64,000 nucleotides of DNA, from assembly GCA_963839175.1 (NCBI GenBank), contig CAWIUB010000016.1, positions 1 to 64,000 of the forward strand, in the 5' to 3' direction. Numbering within the stretch: the first letter of the stretch is position 1; each line of letters opens with the position of its first letter. The notes under the pieces are model-generated. The model made no database searches. It was not told where the DNA came from and saw only the letters and a program-made list of their open reading frames with translations. The position numbers and the translations under genes were made by a program. This document shows, one piece after another, positions 1 to 11,200 of this stretch. This DNA comes from CAWIUB01 sp963839175. GTDB lineage: Bacteria; Actinomycetota; Actinomycetes; Mycobacteriales; Jatrophihabitantaceae.

Positions 1-583
1 GCTTCGCGAGTTGATGCCAGTGTCGCGGGGCGTCGCGCATCGGCCCCTTGATGTCGAGCTAGTCGGCAGGTCGGCTGAACTCGAGTTCCACGCCGGGAAC
101 AGCGACTGGATCTCGGGCAGTTCGATGCGCCGCGGCCCGAACCGGCCACCGCCGCCGGGACCGAACGCGAACATCAACAACCGGGCGCCCGGTACGGCGA
201 CCTCGGTCATGGTCGTGGCCGCGCGGCGCCGATCGGCATCGCTGAGCCCAGCGAAGCAACCGATGTCCTGAAGCAACGTGTAACCCGAGCCGAGCTGCGC
301 CGGCGCGATACGCGCGATGTTCGCCTGCGGGAAGCGGACGTCGGCGCCGGCCGCCTCGGCGTTGCGCCTGGCCCGGCGCAGGGGGACCGAGACCGCATCG
401 ATGCCGGTGAGGTGCCAGCCGTGGCCGGGGCACCAGATCGCGTCGCTGCCCGTGCCGCAGCCGACATCGAGCATGCGCCCAGCGGGAAGCCGCTTGACCA
501 GCTCGACCAACGGGTTGGGCACCTCGTGGTTGTCCCAGGGGCGTGAACCCGATGCGGTACATCACCTGATACGGCGCGCTCAT
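1..583 (-). pseudogene. Class I SAM-dependent methyltransferase, broken
   Basis: The reading starts at ATG 583 behind a good ribosome site (GAGGAGG at about 589-595) with MSAPYQVMYRIGFTP. An extra C in a C run near 540 then moves the frame. The next frame reads LVELVKRLPAGRMLDVGCGT, a classic SAM-binding motif I, followed by a GYTLLQDIGCFAGL stretch seen in small actinobacterial methyltransferases. Near 90 the frame returns (VELEFSRPAD) and runs into an in-frame TAG at 59-61, after which GPMRDAPRHWHQLAK continues to the window edge. Two shifts plus a stop indicate a pseudogene of a roughly 195-residue protein. The 3' end lies outside the window and the substrate is unknown. Confidence 0.8.
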
Positions 584-739
584 CGCTGCCTCCTCGGGTT
601 CCTCGTCTCCGCCCCTGCTGCTGATCAGCGCGGTACTGATCCTGCTGACCGGCATCCGCCGGCACCGACGTTGCCGCAGGCTACGGGCGCCCACCCGGCG
701 ACAACAACACGATCTGCGCCGTCTACTGTGAGTTGCGCT

Positions 740-754
740 ATGCAATCATTGCAT
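740..754. promoter_or_regulatory. Perfect 7-1-7 palindrome upstream of the ATPase gene
   Basis: ATGCAAT-C-ATTGCAT is a perfect inverted repeat about 48 bases before the ATPase start. It lies where an operator would control that gene. The form is like GntR-type operators, but no regulator gene is adjacent, so the regulator is unknown. Confidence 0.4.
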
Positions 755-801
755 CAGACGGTTGGACCGATGGTGCAGGTGCGCGGCGGGAGGTACCGGC
801 C

Positions 802-3305
802 ATGAGCGCTGATGTCACCCGGTCCACGGCGCCCGACCCGACGTCGGAAAAGTCCGATCGCAAGGACGACCTCACGTTGCTGCCGATGTCCGAGGTCGAG
901 AAGCGGCTGGGCACCTCGAGCGACGGGCTGAGCCAGGCGGAGGCGAGCAAGCGGCTCGCGCACTACGGCCCGAATGAGATCGCCGAGCATAAGAGCAGCC
1001 CGCTGCTGAAGTTCCTGACCTATTTCTGGGGTCCGATCCCGTGGATGATCGAGATCGCGGTGATCTTGTCCGGCGCGGTCGGGCACTGGGCGGATTTCGC
1101 CATCATCTTGGTGCTGCTGATCTCCAACGCGGTGGTCGGCTTCACCGAGGAACGTCAGGCGGGTAACGCCATCGAGGCGCTGAAAGCCAAGCTGGCGATC
1201 ACCGCCCGGGTCAGGCGGGACGGAGTGTGGCTCACCCCCGCCGCGCGGGATCTCGTCCCGGGTGACGTGATCCGGCTTCGGCTGGGCGACATCGTGCCGG
1301 CCGACGCGCGGCTGCTGGACGGTGACCCGGTGCAGGTCGATCAGTCCACCCTGACCGGGGAGTCGCTGCCGGCCACCCGCAACCCCGGTGAGGCGGTCTA
1401 CTCCGGGTCGATCGTCCGCCGCGGGGAGATCGGTGCCCTGGTCTACGCGACCGGTGCGAGCACCTACTTCGGCAAGACCGCCGAACTGGTCGCCGACGTG
1501 CACACCGTCAGCCACTTCCAGCGCGCGGTCCTCAAGATCGGGAACTACCTGATCATCCTCGCCGTGGCGCTGGTTGCCGTGATCGCGGCCGCCTCACTGC
1601 TGCGCGGCGACCCGGTGCTGACCACGCTGCAGTTCGCGTTGGTGCTGACCGTCGCCGCGATCCCGGTGGCGATGCCGACGGTGCTGTCGGTGACCATGGC
1701 GGTCGGCGCGCGGCTGCTGGCCTCGAAACAAGCGGTCGTGACCCGGCTGGTCGCCATCGAGGAACTGGCCGGTGTGGACGTGCTGTGCGCGGACAAGACC
1801 GGCACCCTGACCCAGAACAGCCTCACCTTGGGCGAGCCGTTCACCGTCGGCGACGTGAGCGCCGCCGACGTCATCCTCAACGGTGCGCTGGCCTCCCGGG
1901 CCGACAACGACGACCCGATCGACCTGGCCGTGCTCGGCGGCCTGACCGACAAGAACGCCCTGCACGGCTACCAGGTCACCCACTTCCAGCCCTTCGACCC
2001 GGTCCACAAACGCACCGAGGCCACCGTCACCGCGCCCGACGCGACCACGTTCACGGTCAGCAAGGGCGCCCCGCAGGTGATGCTCACGCCGGCCGCCGAC
2101 ACCGCCCAGATCACACCGGCGGTCGACGCGGCGGTCAACGACTTCGCCGCCCGCGGATTCCGCTCCCTCGGGGTGGCCCGCGCCGACGCCGAGGGGCGGT
2201 GGCGGCTGCTCGGTGTGCTGCCGCTGTTCGACCCGCCCCGCGCCGATGCCGCCTCGACCATCGCCACCGCACGAGCGATGGGCGTGGCGGTGAAGATGGT
2301 GACCGGCGACGCGCTGGCCATCGCGAAGGAAACCGCCACCAAGGTCGGGCCTGGGCAGCGGCATCCTCGACGCCACCGGCCTGGGCGAGGTGAACAAGAC
2401 CGAGACCGATGCGGTCGGACAGTCCATCGAGACCGCCGACGGCTTCGCCCAGGTCTTCCCCGAACACAAGTTCCACATCGTCGACGTCGCTGCAACAGCG
2501 CGGTCACATCGTCGGCATGACCGGCGACGGCGTCAACGACGCCCCCGCGCTGAAGAAGGCCGACTGCGGCATCGCCGTCTCCGACGCCACCGACGCCGCC
2601 CGCGCCGCGGCCGACATCGCGCTGCTCACCCCCGGCCTGTCGGTGATCATCGACGCGATCAGGGAGAGCCGCAAGATCTTCCAGCGGATGAACAGCTACG
2701 CCATCTACCGCATCGCCGAGACACTGCGGGTACTGCTGTTCGTCACCCTGGCGATTCTGGTCTTCAACTTCTACCCGCTGACCGCGGTCATGATCGTGAT
2801 GCTGGCGCTGCTCAACGACGGCGCGATCCTGTCCATCGCCTACGACAACGTGCACTACAAGAACCAGCCCGAAGCCTGGAACATGCGCCTGGTGCTCGGC
2901 ATCGCCACGGTGCTCGGTGTCGTCGGCCCGATCGCCGCGTTCGGCCTGTTCTACCTCGGCGATCGCGTGTTCGATCTTGGCCACCCCCGCCTGCAGACCC
3001 TGATGTATCTGATGCTGTCCGTCGCCGGACACCTGACCATCTTCCTCACCCGCACCCGCGGGCCGTTCTGGTCCATCCGGCCCGCCCGCATCCTGTGGAT
3101 AGCCGTGCTCGGCACCCAGGCCATCGCGACCCTGATCGCCGTCTACGGAGTGTTCATGACCCCCCTGGGCTGGGGCTGGGCCGCGTTCGTCTGGGGCTAC
3201 GCGCTCATCTGGTTCCTGCTCGGCGACCGCGTGAAACTGCGCGCATACCGGATCCTGGACCCAGCCGGTTCCACGACAACAGCCGAAACGACCGCCGCGG
3301 ACTAA
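802..3305 (+). pseudogene. P-type (P3A-like) plasma-membrane H+-ATPase, two frameshifts
   Basis: Start ATG 802 is preceded by GGGAGG at 789-794. The protein would be about 834 residues with an N-terminal cation-ATPase domain, paired membrane helices, the actuator motif LTGES and the phosphorylation motif CADKTGTLT with Asp331. The frame is lost near 2346 by an extra G (GGG where GG is expected). It reads KTETDAVGQSIETADGF in a second frame to about 2490 and then shifts again by one extra base. The third frame carries the hinge motif MTGDGVNDAPALKKAD and the last six or so membrane helices to TAA at 3303-3305. All functional motifs survive, so this is either a recent pseudogene or two consensus errors. 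The family pumps protons outward with ATP. It converges on the APC permease. Confidence 0.85.
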
Positions 3306-3437
3306 CTGATGAAAGGCCGGCCGCGCTTCGTGCCGCGCGCACCGGGCGATGACGACTCGCTGAGTGGGGGTCCGCGCCGGGGGCGTGCCGGACGGTCCCG
3401 TTGCGCAACGTCGATTCTGTGGGCTGAGTCTGATGAC

Positions 3438-4730
3438 CTACGCCCGGGCGGGCGTGCCGGTGACTCGCCGGAAGGTTGCCTCGATGCCGAAGGAGAGCGC
3501 CACCATGGCGACCAGGACGGTCACGGCGCCGGTGGTGCTCTTGGCAACCAGGGCGGCCAGCGCGCCCGCGCACGCCACGGCTGCCAGGATGGAGATCCAG
3601 GGCGCCGATCCACGCTGGCGGGCAGTGCGGGCTTCGGCCGCGTTCACGGTGGCGAACACGATCAGGAAGCCGGCGCTGCCCATGGTGGAGATGCTGTTCA
3701 GGTTCAGCACGTTGGCCAGCGCGATGGTCGACCCGGCGGTGATCAACAACCCTTCCAGGGGCTGGTTCCAGATCGGCCGTTCGAGCTGGGCGGGCAGCTC
3801 CCTGGACTTGGCGATGGTGTAGGTCATGCGAGCTGATCCGTACAGCGTCGCGTTGATGGCCGACGCGGTCGACAGCATCGCGGCGATGCCGATCATCGTG
3901 AATCCCGCGGCCCCTAGCGCAGGTCGGGCGGCCTCGGCCAGCGCGTAGTCGCGGGCATGGACCAGGCTCGCCACCGGCAGCGATCCCACCGACACGACCG
4001 CGACGAGCACGTACAGCACGATCACGAACAGCACCGAGATGTAGTAGGCCCTGGTCAGGGTGCGGCCGGGATCGGTGACGTCCTCGGCAGCGTTGGCGAT
4101 GAGTTCGAAACCTTCATACGCCAAGAAGATGATCATCCCGCCGGCGACGATCGACACCGGAGAGCTCCACCGCCCAGGCGCCAGCCGCGCCGCGGAGACC
4201 CCGGCCATGGCGACCGCGACGAACAGCACCAGGATCGCGAGCTTGATCGCCACCACGATGCGTTCGGCGCGAGCGACTGTAGACGCGCCCGCGACATTGA
4301 GCACAGTGATGAGCACGATCGCCGCGGTGAGGAACAGGTGCCTGCCCACACTGCGCGACGGCTGCGGCAGAAAGCTCGCCGCGTAGCCCCCGAACGCCTG
4401 GCAGTACAGGGCGAGCATGACGATGTAGCTCAGCCACAGCAGCACATTGACCCCACCGGAGAACAGGCCGGGACCGAACGCGCGGTTGACGAAGGTCACC
4501 GTGCCGCCGCGGCTCGGAAAGGACTTCGACAGCAGCGAATACGACCGCGCGGTCAACAGCGCCACCAGCCCGGCCAGCAGGAAAGCCAGCGGCGCAGCAC
4601 CCTTCGTGATCTGCACAGACAATCCGAGGACCGCGAAAATACCCCCGCCGACCATGCCGCCCACACCGATCGCGACAGCCCCCCACAGCCCGATCGGACG
4701 AGAGGCGGCCGCCGCCGAGTGGGGCACCAT
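3438..4730 (-). CDS. APC-family amino acid permease
   Basis: A 430-residue integral membrane protein with about 12 hydrophobic segments. The N-terminal helix VAIGVGGMVGGGIFAVLG is the APC-superfamily glycine-rich helix 1 that contacts substrate. A second signature (GMIIFLAYEGFELIANAAED) sits in helix 6. Length and motifs fit the APC family of proton-coupled amino acid importers; the substrate cannot be read from sequence. It is the only intact gene in the first 7.2 kb. The broken H+-ATPase lies convergent to it. Confidence 0.85.
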   Translation of the reverse strand: MVPHSAAAASRPIGLWGAVAIGVGGMVGGGIFAVLGLSVQITKGAAPLAFLLAGLVALLTARSYSLLSKSFPSRGGTVTFVNRAFGPGLFSGGVNVLLWLSYIVMLALYCQAFGGYAASFLPQPSRSVGRHLFLTAAIVLITVLNVAGASTVARAERIVVAIKLAILVLFVAVAMAGVSAARLAPGRWSSPVSIVAGGMIIFLAYEGFELIANAAEDVTDPGRTLTRAYYISVLFVIVLYVLVAVVSVGSLPVASLVHARDYALAEAARPALGAAGFTMIGIAAMLSTASAINATLYGSARMTYTIAKSRELPAQLERPIWNQPLEGLLITAGSTIALANVLNLNSISTMGSAGFLIVFATVNAAEARTARQRGSAPWISILAAVACAGALAALVAKSTTGAVTVLVAMVALSFGIEATFRRVTGTPARA

Positions 4731-5116
4731 CGGAGCCTATCCACCCCTGGTCGGCTGTCCCATGACGCCGCGCGACACGGCACCGGTCGATACACCCAGC
4801 CAATCTCTGTACACCGCCCCCGATCGCCTCGCCGCCACCTCCACGACACGAGCGACGACGCGCCAACACCAGTCGGCTCAGCTGAGCCGGCGCCCGCGAG
4901 GCCGTGGCCGATGGCGCTCCAGATCACCTCATCTGCGCGCTGAACCAACCGTTGCCGGCGCGGCGCAGGACGCACCGAACGACGGTTCTCCGCGCGTGTG
5001 CGGTCGGCTCGTCGTCACGCTGAGTGACGGCGGGCTCGGTCGCTCATTGGCTTCCATCGGTGCGCTGCCAGGTGAGGCGCGGCCGGCGGGCTGCCCGCTG
5101 GCTGGTGTCCTTGACG
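4731..5116. other. Non-coding stretch
   Basis: 386 bases between the permease start and the end of the frameshifted hypothetical gene. It should hold the permease promoter. I see no ORF with a credible ribosome site or composition, no RNA gene and no strong hairpin. Confidence 0.4.
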
Positions 5117-7149
5117 CTAGTCCCGCTCGAGGCCAGGCATGTTGAGTTGTTCGCGCAGCCAGACGGTGTCTGGACCACCGCCCGAGCCAGCCAGGTCGTG
5201 GTCGTACTCGAATTCGCGGAGCAATGTTTCGAGGTGCGCGCGATATTCGCCATCGGCCGCTTGGCGTGGGGTGAGGCCGCGTAGTGCGGGGACAGGTTCG
5301 TCGAGCCAGTGTTTCTCCCAGCCTTGTTCGGGCGGGGCGAGGGTCGCCGCGGTGAGTCGGCGACCGGCTGGCCAGGGGGAGGTCCTGGGCGGGGTCGATG
5401 CGGGTCTGGTCGATGATCTCCGGCTTGCCGCCGCCCTCGGTGAGCAGGCCGAGTAGTCGGTCGAGTCGCAGGGTGGAGTTCACGGTGACGGTGAAGGTGT
5501 CGTCCGCGCGGACGATCTGGCCGCGGACCCAGCGCTGCTCGTCGTCGGTCTCAAGCAGCTCAGGTTCGTGTCCCTCGGTGGCGAGCTGGGCGCGTAGTTC
5601 GGCGAGCATGCTTTCTCGCTGCGCCGGCGGAACCGGCTTGCCGAGCCAGCTCACCTGCCGGTGTTCATCGTCGGTGCGGAAGTCCGGATGGTGCGCGAGG
5701 TGAGCGATCAACGCGTCCGGATCGGCGACCCGGATCTGTGTGGTGATCAGGCACATCGGCTCGCCGTCGGTGTTGTGCAACCGGGGCGGGGCAGCACGGT
5801 AGTCGCGTAGTTCGGCGAGGATGCGCGGCAGCAGCACGCCGGTGATAGTGCTGAGCAGGCTGGCGACCACGGGTGGAGAGGGGTCGTCCAGTTCGCCGAG
5901 CACGGCGTGTGGGTCGGCCTGTCCGAACGGGATAGGGCGGTGCAGGCGGCGTTGCGACTTGCGCGCCCGCCGCTCGCCGAGCTCGGCGTAGACAATCGAT
6001 TCGGCGCTGGCGCGGATGGTTTCGTAGACCGCGTCGGCCTCGGCCGGGGACAGTTGTATCGCCGCGCCGGCTGAGCTCCAGACGCCGTCGACCGGGACGA
6101 GCAGGCCGAGCAGAGTGGCCCAGCGGGGCAGTCGTTCGACTTGCTCGGGCGCGAACTGGGCGTAGATCAGCGTGCCGGTGAGCACGTCGCAGCACACAGA
6201 CCGGGCTTCGGGTGAGGGTCGCTGATCTGCCACAGCCCGTAGCGGGCATGTTCGAACCAGGAACGAGCGTGCGCCGCCAACTCCGGCGCGGTGTCCGGAT
6301 CGGCGGCGAAGGCCGCCAGCGCGCAGTCGGCCGGGTCGTCGCTGCGACTACCCGCGACCAGCGCATGTTCGATCGCAAGCCGGACGAGTTGATTGTCGTG
6401 CCCGCTCAGGTCGCTGTCCGGCGCGTCGAGCAGTTGCGCGCGGTCCGGGGCAGCTGTGTCGAGCCACTCCTGTGCCTGCTCGCCGACCGGCGCGGCGTAA
6501 GGCGAGCGTGGCACGTACTGCTCCAGCGCGGTGCGCAGCGCGTACAAACCGTCGCGATCGTCGAACCGGGCCAGCTCCTCGTCTCGGCGCCGTGCCTCCT
6601 CGGCGTCCTGCGACGTTTCGGCATGTGCGGCTTCGAGCGCGACGCCGTACTTCTCGACCGCCCAATCGTCGTCCGGGACTTCGGCAAGATGTTCGCGCAG
6701 CATGCCGAGCGCTTCGCCAATACGTCCGTGCCAGTGCAGGTGGGCGCCAGCCCGACTTGCACGTCGGAGTCCGCGGACTGGTCGAGTGCGGCCTGGTCGA
6801 GTGCAGCGTTGACCAGGCGGTCTGCCGTCGCCGGGTCGCCTTGTTCGCGGGCCACGAGGGCGCGGAAGGTGAGCGCGGTCCGGGTGCCCGCACCGCCGCA
6901 GGCGTCGAGCGCGTCAGCGATCTGCGCTAACCGCTCACCCGTCGAGCCCTTCCGCGCGAGCAATGTGGCCAACCCGACCAGCACCGGGGCGCCCTCATAC
7001 TGCTCCCATACCAGCTCGGCGATCTCGCCGGCCGGCGCGGTCGGGTCGTAGAGCCGATCCATTCTTTCCTGCGCCAGCGCGACCGCCTGCGCCTGCACCT
7101 GCTCGAGTTCGGCAGCAGCACGGCGCTTGCGCTGACTACCTCGCCCCAT
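5117..7149 (-). pseudogene. Large hypothetical protein (about 680 aa), three frameshifts
   Basis: The reading begins MGRGSQRKRRAAAELEQ (ATG 7149) and continues as an alanine-rich helical protein. Near 6762 the frame changes, continuing as HLHWHGRIGEALGMLREHLA, which resembles a TPR-like helical repeat. Near 6195 an extra two bases (or one lost) move it to CCDVLTGTLIYAQFAPEQ. Near 5378 an extra C in a five-C run moves it again to the C-terminus LREFEYDHDLAGSGGG, ending at TAG 5117-5119. Joining the frames gives one continuous protein of about 680 residues, so these are breaks in one gene, not several genes. I do not recognise a catalytic domain and assign no function. Confidence 0.65.
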
Positions 7150-7259
7150 GGCCACCATCCCAACGACCGGCAGCGACCTGACGCCGCGACTATCCACAGG
7201 CGAGGCCGGACTGTCGGAACCTACGGCTAGCGTCGGTCACGTATCGAATCTCGAGGCGG

Positions 7260-7289
7260 CCCGACCGGGTGCGGGAACACCCGACCGGG
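7260..7289. repeat. Direct repeat CCCGACCGGG x2, 20 bp apart
   Basis: The near-palindromic decamer CCCGACCGGG occurs at 7260-7269 and 7280-7289, two helical turns apart and 38 bp before the start at 7328. The spacing suggests binding of a dimeric regulator, but no regulator is identified. Confidence 0.4.
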
Positions 7290-7327
7290 CCTTGATCGAA
7301 CCCCTGAACTGAGCAGGAGGCCGACCC

Positions 7328-7771
7328 ATGAGTGACCGTATCGACCCACCCCACAACCACCTCGACCCGGGCCCGTGGCCGCGGGTCGATGACCTGTCCC
7401 GGCTGTTCGACCACGGCTGGCCGTGGTGCGTGAACGGCGGCGCGCACCCCGACCGGAACGGCGGTTACCCGGATCCGGAACGTCATGTGCCGTGGCACGA
7501 GTGCCGCAGCCGGGCGGCATTCGTGGACGACGTTCGCCGCGATCTGTACGGCGAACGGGTCGGCGTGAGCGTGTACAACGCCGCCCCGTTCCGGTTCGGC
7601 GAGCCGCGCGACGACACGTCACCGGCCGCGCCACGGGTGGTGCTCGAGACGTGGGCTGGTGATGACGAGTCGGCGCAGCGGGTGAGTTTGACGGCGGGGG
7701 AGGCGCTGCGTTTGGCGCGAATTCTCGTGCGGTGCGCGGACGATTTGACGTTCGTGGAGCGCGCGGCCTGA
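7328..7771 (+). CDS. Small hypothetical protein, DUF6907-like
   Basis: 147 residues starting at ATG 7328 behind GCAGGAGG (7312-7319). It contains WCVNGGAHPDRNG, a spaced His (PERHVPWHE) and a C-terminal helix LTAGEALRLARILV. This layout resembles the actinobacterial DUF6907 family, often found on plasmids and integrative elements; I am not certain of the match. It is the first intact gene of the likely mobile element and reads toward the relaxase. No function can be assigned. Confidence 0.65.
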   Translation: MSDRIDPPHNHLDPGPWPRVDDLSRLFDHGWPWCVNGGAHPDRNGGYPDPERHVPWHECRSRAAFVDDVRRDLYGERVGVSVYNAAPFRFGEPRDDTSPAAPRVVLETWAGDDESAQRVSLTAGEALRLARILVRCADDLTFVERAA

Positions 7772-8248
7772 CGCGGAAATGGGTGCACACGTGCACTCTG
7801 GCGGCGTGCGATTGCATGCGTAATTCATGGCGCGCCGACCCCGATTCGCACCGTCGCGCACAGGCTATTTGCCCGGGCAGGATGGTGCGGAGTAGTCGGT
7901 GATGATGTACCGCCATCCACGTTGGTGCGTCGCCGAGCACTAGGTGCCGCGCCGGCGCAGTCGCTGCGGCCGCATAGGCGCCTCGCCCCAGGACCGGTGC
8001 CGATTCGCGACGCCGCCGGCGTCGAACTCCCGGTCACCGAGCCGATCGCCACCCCCGTCACCCGGCCGCGTCCACCTCCATCCCACCGGACCTGCATTAC
8101 CAACGCTAACCGTCATTTCTCCACGATTCCGTTACCTTTCTCTTTCGCGGCACGTATGCTACCAATTTGGTAGCCTGAAAAAGCCGATTGGGCGACCGGG
8201 AAATACATTGTTGGTTGTTATTGACGGCTATTGAAAAGTGTTGGAGAA
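7772..8248. other. Non-coding region before the relaxase; candidate oriT/promoter
   Basis: 477 bases with no credible gene. They hold an inverted repeat GTGCA-CACG-TGCAC at 7783-7796, a perfect palindrome at 8158-8174, and an unusually AT-rich patch from about 8090 to 8248. Relaxase genes commonly sit next to the origin of transfer they nick, so this is the most likely place for oriT. I cannot identify a nic site, so that remains inference. Confidence 0.35.
8158..8174. promoter_or_regulatory. Perfect palindrome GCTACCA-ATT-TGGTAGC
   Basis: A 7-3-7 perfect inverted repeat in the AT-rich patch, 75 bases before the relaxase ATG. It could be an operator of the relaxase gene or part of oriT. Confidence 0.5.
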
Positions 8249-11200
8249 ATGCACGGCGGGATCAAGGTGTACCGGGGTGCGGCGGCGGCTGCCCGCAACT
8301 ACCTCGACGCCGACCGGTCCCGCGCGGATGACTACTGCCTGGCCGAAGGGACGGGTGTGGCGCGGCGGTTCACCGCCGGCCCGGGCGGGCCGGTGCTCGA
8401 GCTGGCCGCGTTGACGGGTGACGGCTACGAGAGCTGGGTCGCCGGACTCGACCCGGACAGCGGAGAGCCGCGCGGCCGGCTGCGCACCGACGCTGCCGGG
8501 GTGCGGTTCGTCGAGGTCATCGTCAACGGACCCAAGTCGTGGAGCCTCGCTGCGGAGCTGCACCCGGACGTCGCCACGGCGTACGAGGCGGCGCAGGACC
8601 GCGCCGCGGAGCAGATCATCGGCTGGCTGGGGCAGCACGCGACCACACGCGTCGGTCCGCGTGGCGCGCAGGTTGCCGTCCCCGTCGAGCGGTTGGAGGC
8701 AGTGACGGTTCGGCACTTCACCTCCCGTGCGGGTGACCCGCACCGGCATCTGCATCTACAGGTCAACGCGCGGGTGTTCGCCGCCGGCAAGTGGCGCGGC
8801 CTGGACACCGTCGCCTTCCGGGATTCGATCGCCGCGGTCAACGGGATCGGGCACGCCGCCGTGGTGTCCGACCCGGACTTCCGTGCCGCGCTCGCCGCGC
8901 ATGGCTACACCCTCTCCCGTGATGGTGAGATCGCGCAGCTGGCCGGCTTCGTCGGCCCGTTCTCGAAACGCGCCGCTCAGATCGGCGGCCTGCTTGACCG
9001 GTACGAGGCGCAGTGGAGGCGCGAGCATCCTGACACCGAGCCCGGACCGGGACTGCGGCGCGCGTGGGATGCGCGGGCCTGGGCCGAGGACCGACCCGAC
9101 AAGTGCGTCCCGCGCTCCGGCGAGGAGCTGCGGCAGCGCTGGCTCGACGAACTTGCCGCACTCGGCTACCTCCAGCTGGACAAGCCCACCCAGCTAGCCC
9201 TCGAGCTGCCGGGCCACCTCGACCGCGACGCCGCCGCCCGTGAGGTCGTCGTCCGTTTGGGTGCGGGCCGGTCGGCGTGGAACGCCGCCGACGTGCGCGG
9301 CCAGGTCGAACAGCTCCTCGCGCGCGAACACATCGTGGCCGATGCCGCGGTCCGCGGTGAGCTGGCCGAAGACCTCACCGCGCGGGCGCTCCGGATGTGC
9401 GTGCCGCTGCACGAGGACGCGGCGCCGCCGGACCACATCCGGTCGCTCGCCTCGCGCCACGTGCTCGACGTGGAGGCCGACCTGGTCAGCAGGTTCGCCG
9501 CACGCGGCAACGCCGCCACGCCGAAGACCCGCGAGCCGCTGGCGGTGGACGGACTCGACCAGGGGCAACGTGCGGCGGTCACCGCGTTGACCAGCGACGC
9601 GCAGCTGGTGGTGGTCGAGGGTGCGGCCGGTACGGGGAAGACGACGACGCTGGCGGCGACGCGGGACGCGCTGACCGGAAAGGGCGATCGGCTGCTGGTG
9701 GTCACACCGACGTTGAAGGCGGCGCAGGCCGCTGCGGCCGAGATCGGGGCGCGGGCCGGGTCGGCGGCGTGGCTGGTGCATCAGTACGGGTGGCGCTGGG
9801 ACGAGGCAGGCCGCTGGACCCGGTTGGGCGTGGGTGAGCTTGATCCGGTGGCCGGCCGCGTCTACGCCGGGACGGGACCGGACGCGCAGCTGCGCCGAGG
9901 CGACCTGCTGCTGGTCGACGAGGCGGGCATGCTCGACCAGGACACCGCGCACGCACTCCTCGCGATCGCCGACGAGACCGGCGCGCGGCTCGCGCTGCTG
10001 GGTGACCGGCAGCAGCTGCCGGCAGTCGGCCGCGGCGGGCTGCTGCAGCTGGCGGAGCGGTGGGTCGATCCCGCCGCCCGTATCGACCTGGACGTGGTGC
10101 ACCGGTTCACCCGCGAAACCCGCGGCGAGGACGGCACACCGACCCGGGTGCCGGACCCGGTCTACGCGCTGATCACACTGCGGATGCGCGACGGGGACAA
10201 CCCGGCCGGCGTGTTCGACTACCTGCACACGCGCGGCTTGGTCCAGCTGCACGACTGCGAACTGAACCGGCAGCAGGCGATCGCCGCCGAGCTGGTGGAC
10301 GAACGGCAAGCGGGGCGCAGCGTCGCCGTCGTAGTCGACACTCGCGAGCAGGCCGACGCCCTGAACAGCGCGATCCGCGACCGGCTGGTCAAGGCCGGAC
10401 TGGTCGACGACCAGCACACGGCCAGTAGCCGGGCTGGTCAGCCGCTCGGTGCCGGCGACCAGGTCGCCACCCGACGCAACGACCCACACCTCGACGTGGC
10501 CAACCGCGAGGTCTGGACCGTCACCGACGCACACCGCGACGGATCACTCACTGTGGCGGGGGAGCGTGGCCGGCGGCTGCTGCCCGCCGAGTACGTGCGC
10601 GAGCACGTCGAGCTCGGTTACGCGACCACCGCGCACGGCGCCCAAGGCGCCACCGCCACCACCTCGCACCTCGTGCTCGGCGAGCACACCACCGCCGCCT
10701 CGGGCTACGTCGGCATGACCCGCGGCCGCGAGGCCAACACCGTCCACCTCGTCGCCGAAGACCTCGACGACGCCCGCGACCAATGGGTGGACGCGTTCAG
10801 TCGAGACCGGGCCGACCTCGGTGTCGCGCACGCCGCCACCCGCGCGGCGCAGCAGGCCGCCGGCTACACCGTCGCCCGCCCGCTCGACCGAGTGCTCGAC
10901 GAGCTGCGCCACACGTGGCGCGCACAAGCAGACCGCGAGTGCGAGCTGCAACCTGCCACCGCGCTACGCGAACGGATCACCGAGGTCATCGCCCTGCGCG
11001 AGCAGCGCGACCGGGCACTGGCCGTCCTCGACCCGCGCCGCGAGCAAGCGCGCGCCATCGCCGAACAGGCCCGCGCCGAAGCCGACAGGAGCGCGGCGGC
11101 CATCGACCGCCACGCCCAGCAGATACGCGACCAACTCCTCCAGCGCTGGGAACAACAGCGTCAACAGGCCCACGACGCGGCGCGCACCGTGCTCGCCGGT

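Noticed and set aside
59..745. 228-residue open frame on the minus strand
   Set aside because: Only its start and end match the methyltransferase; the middle is the wrong frame of the broken gene.
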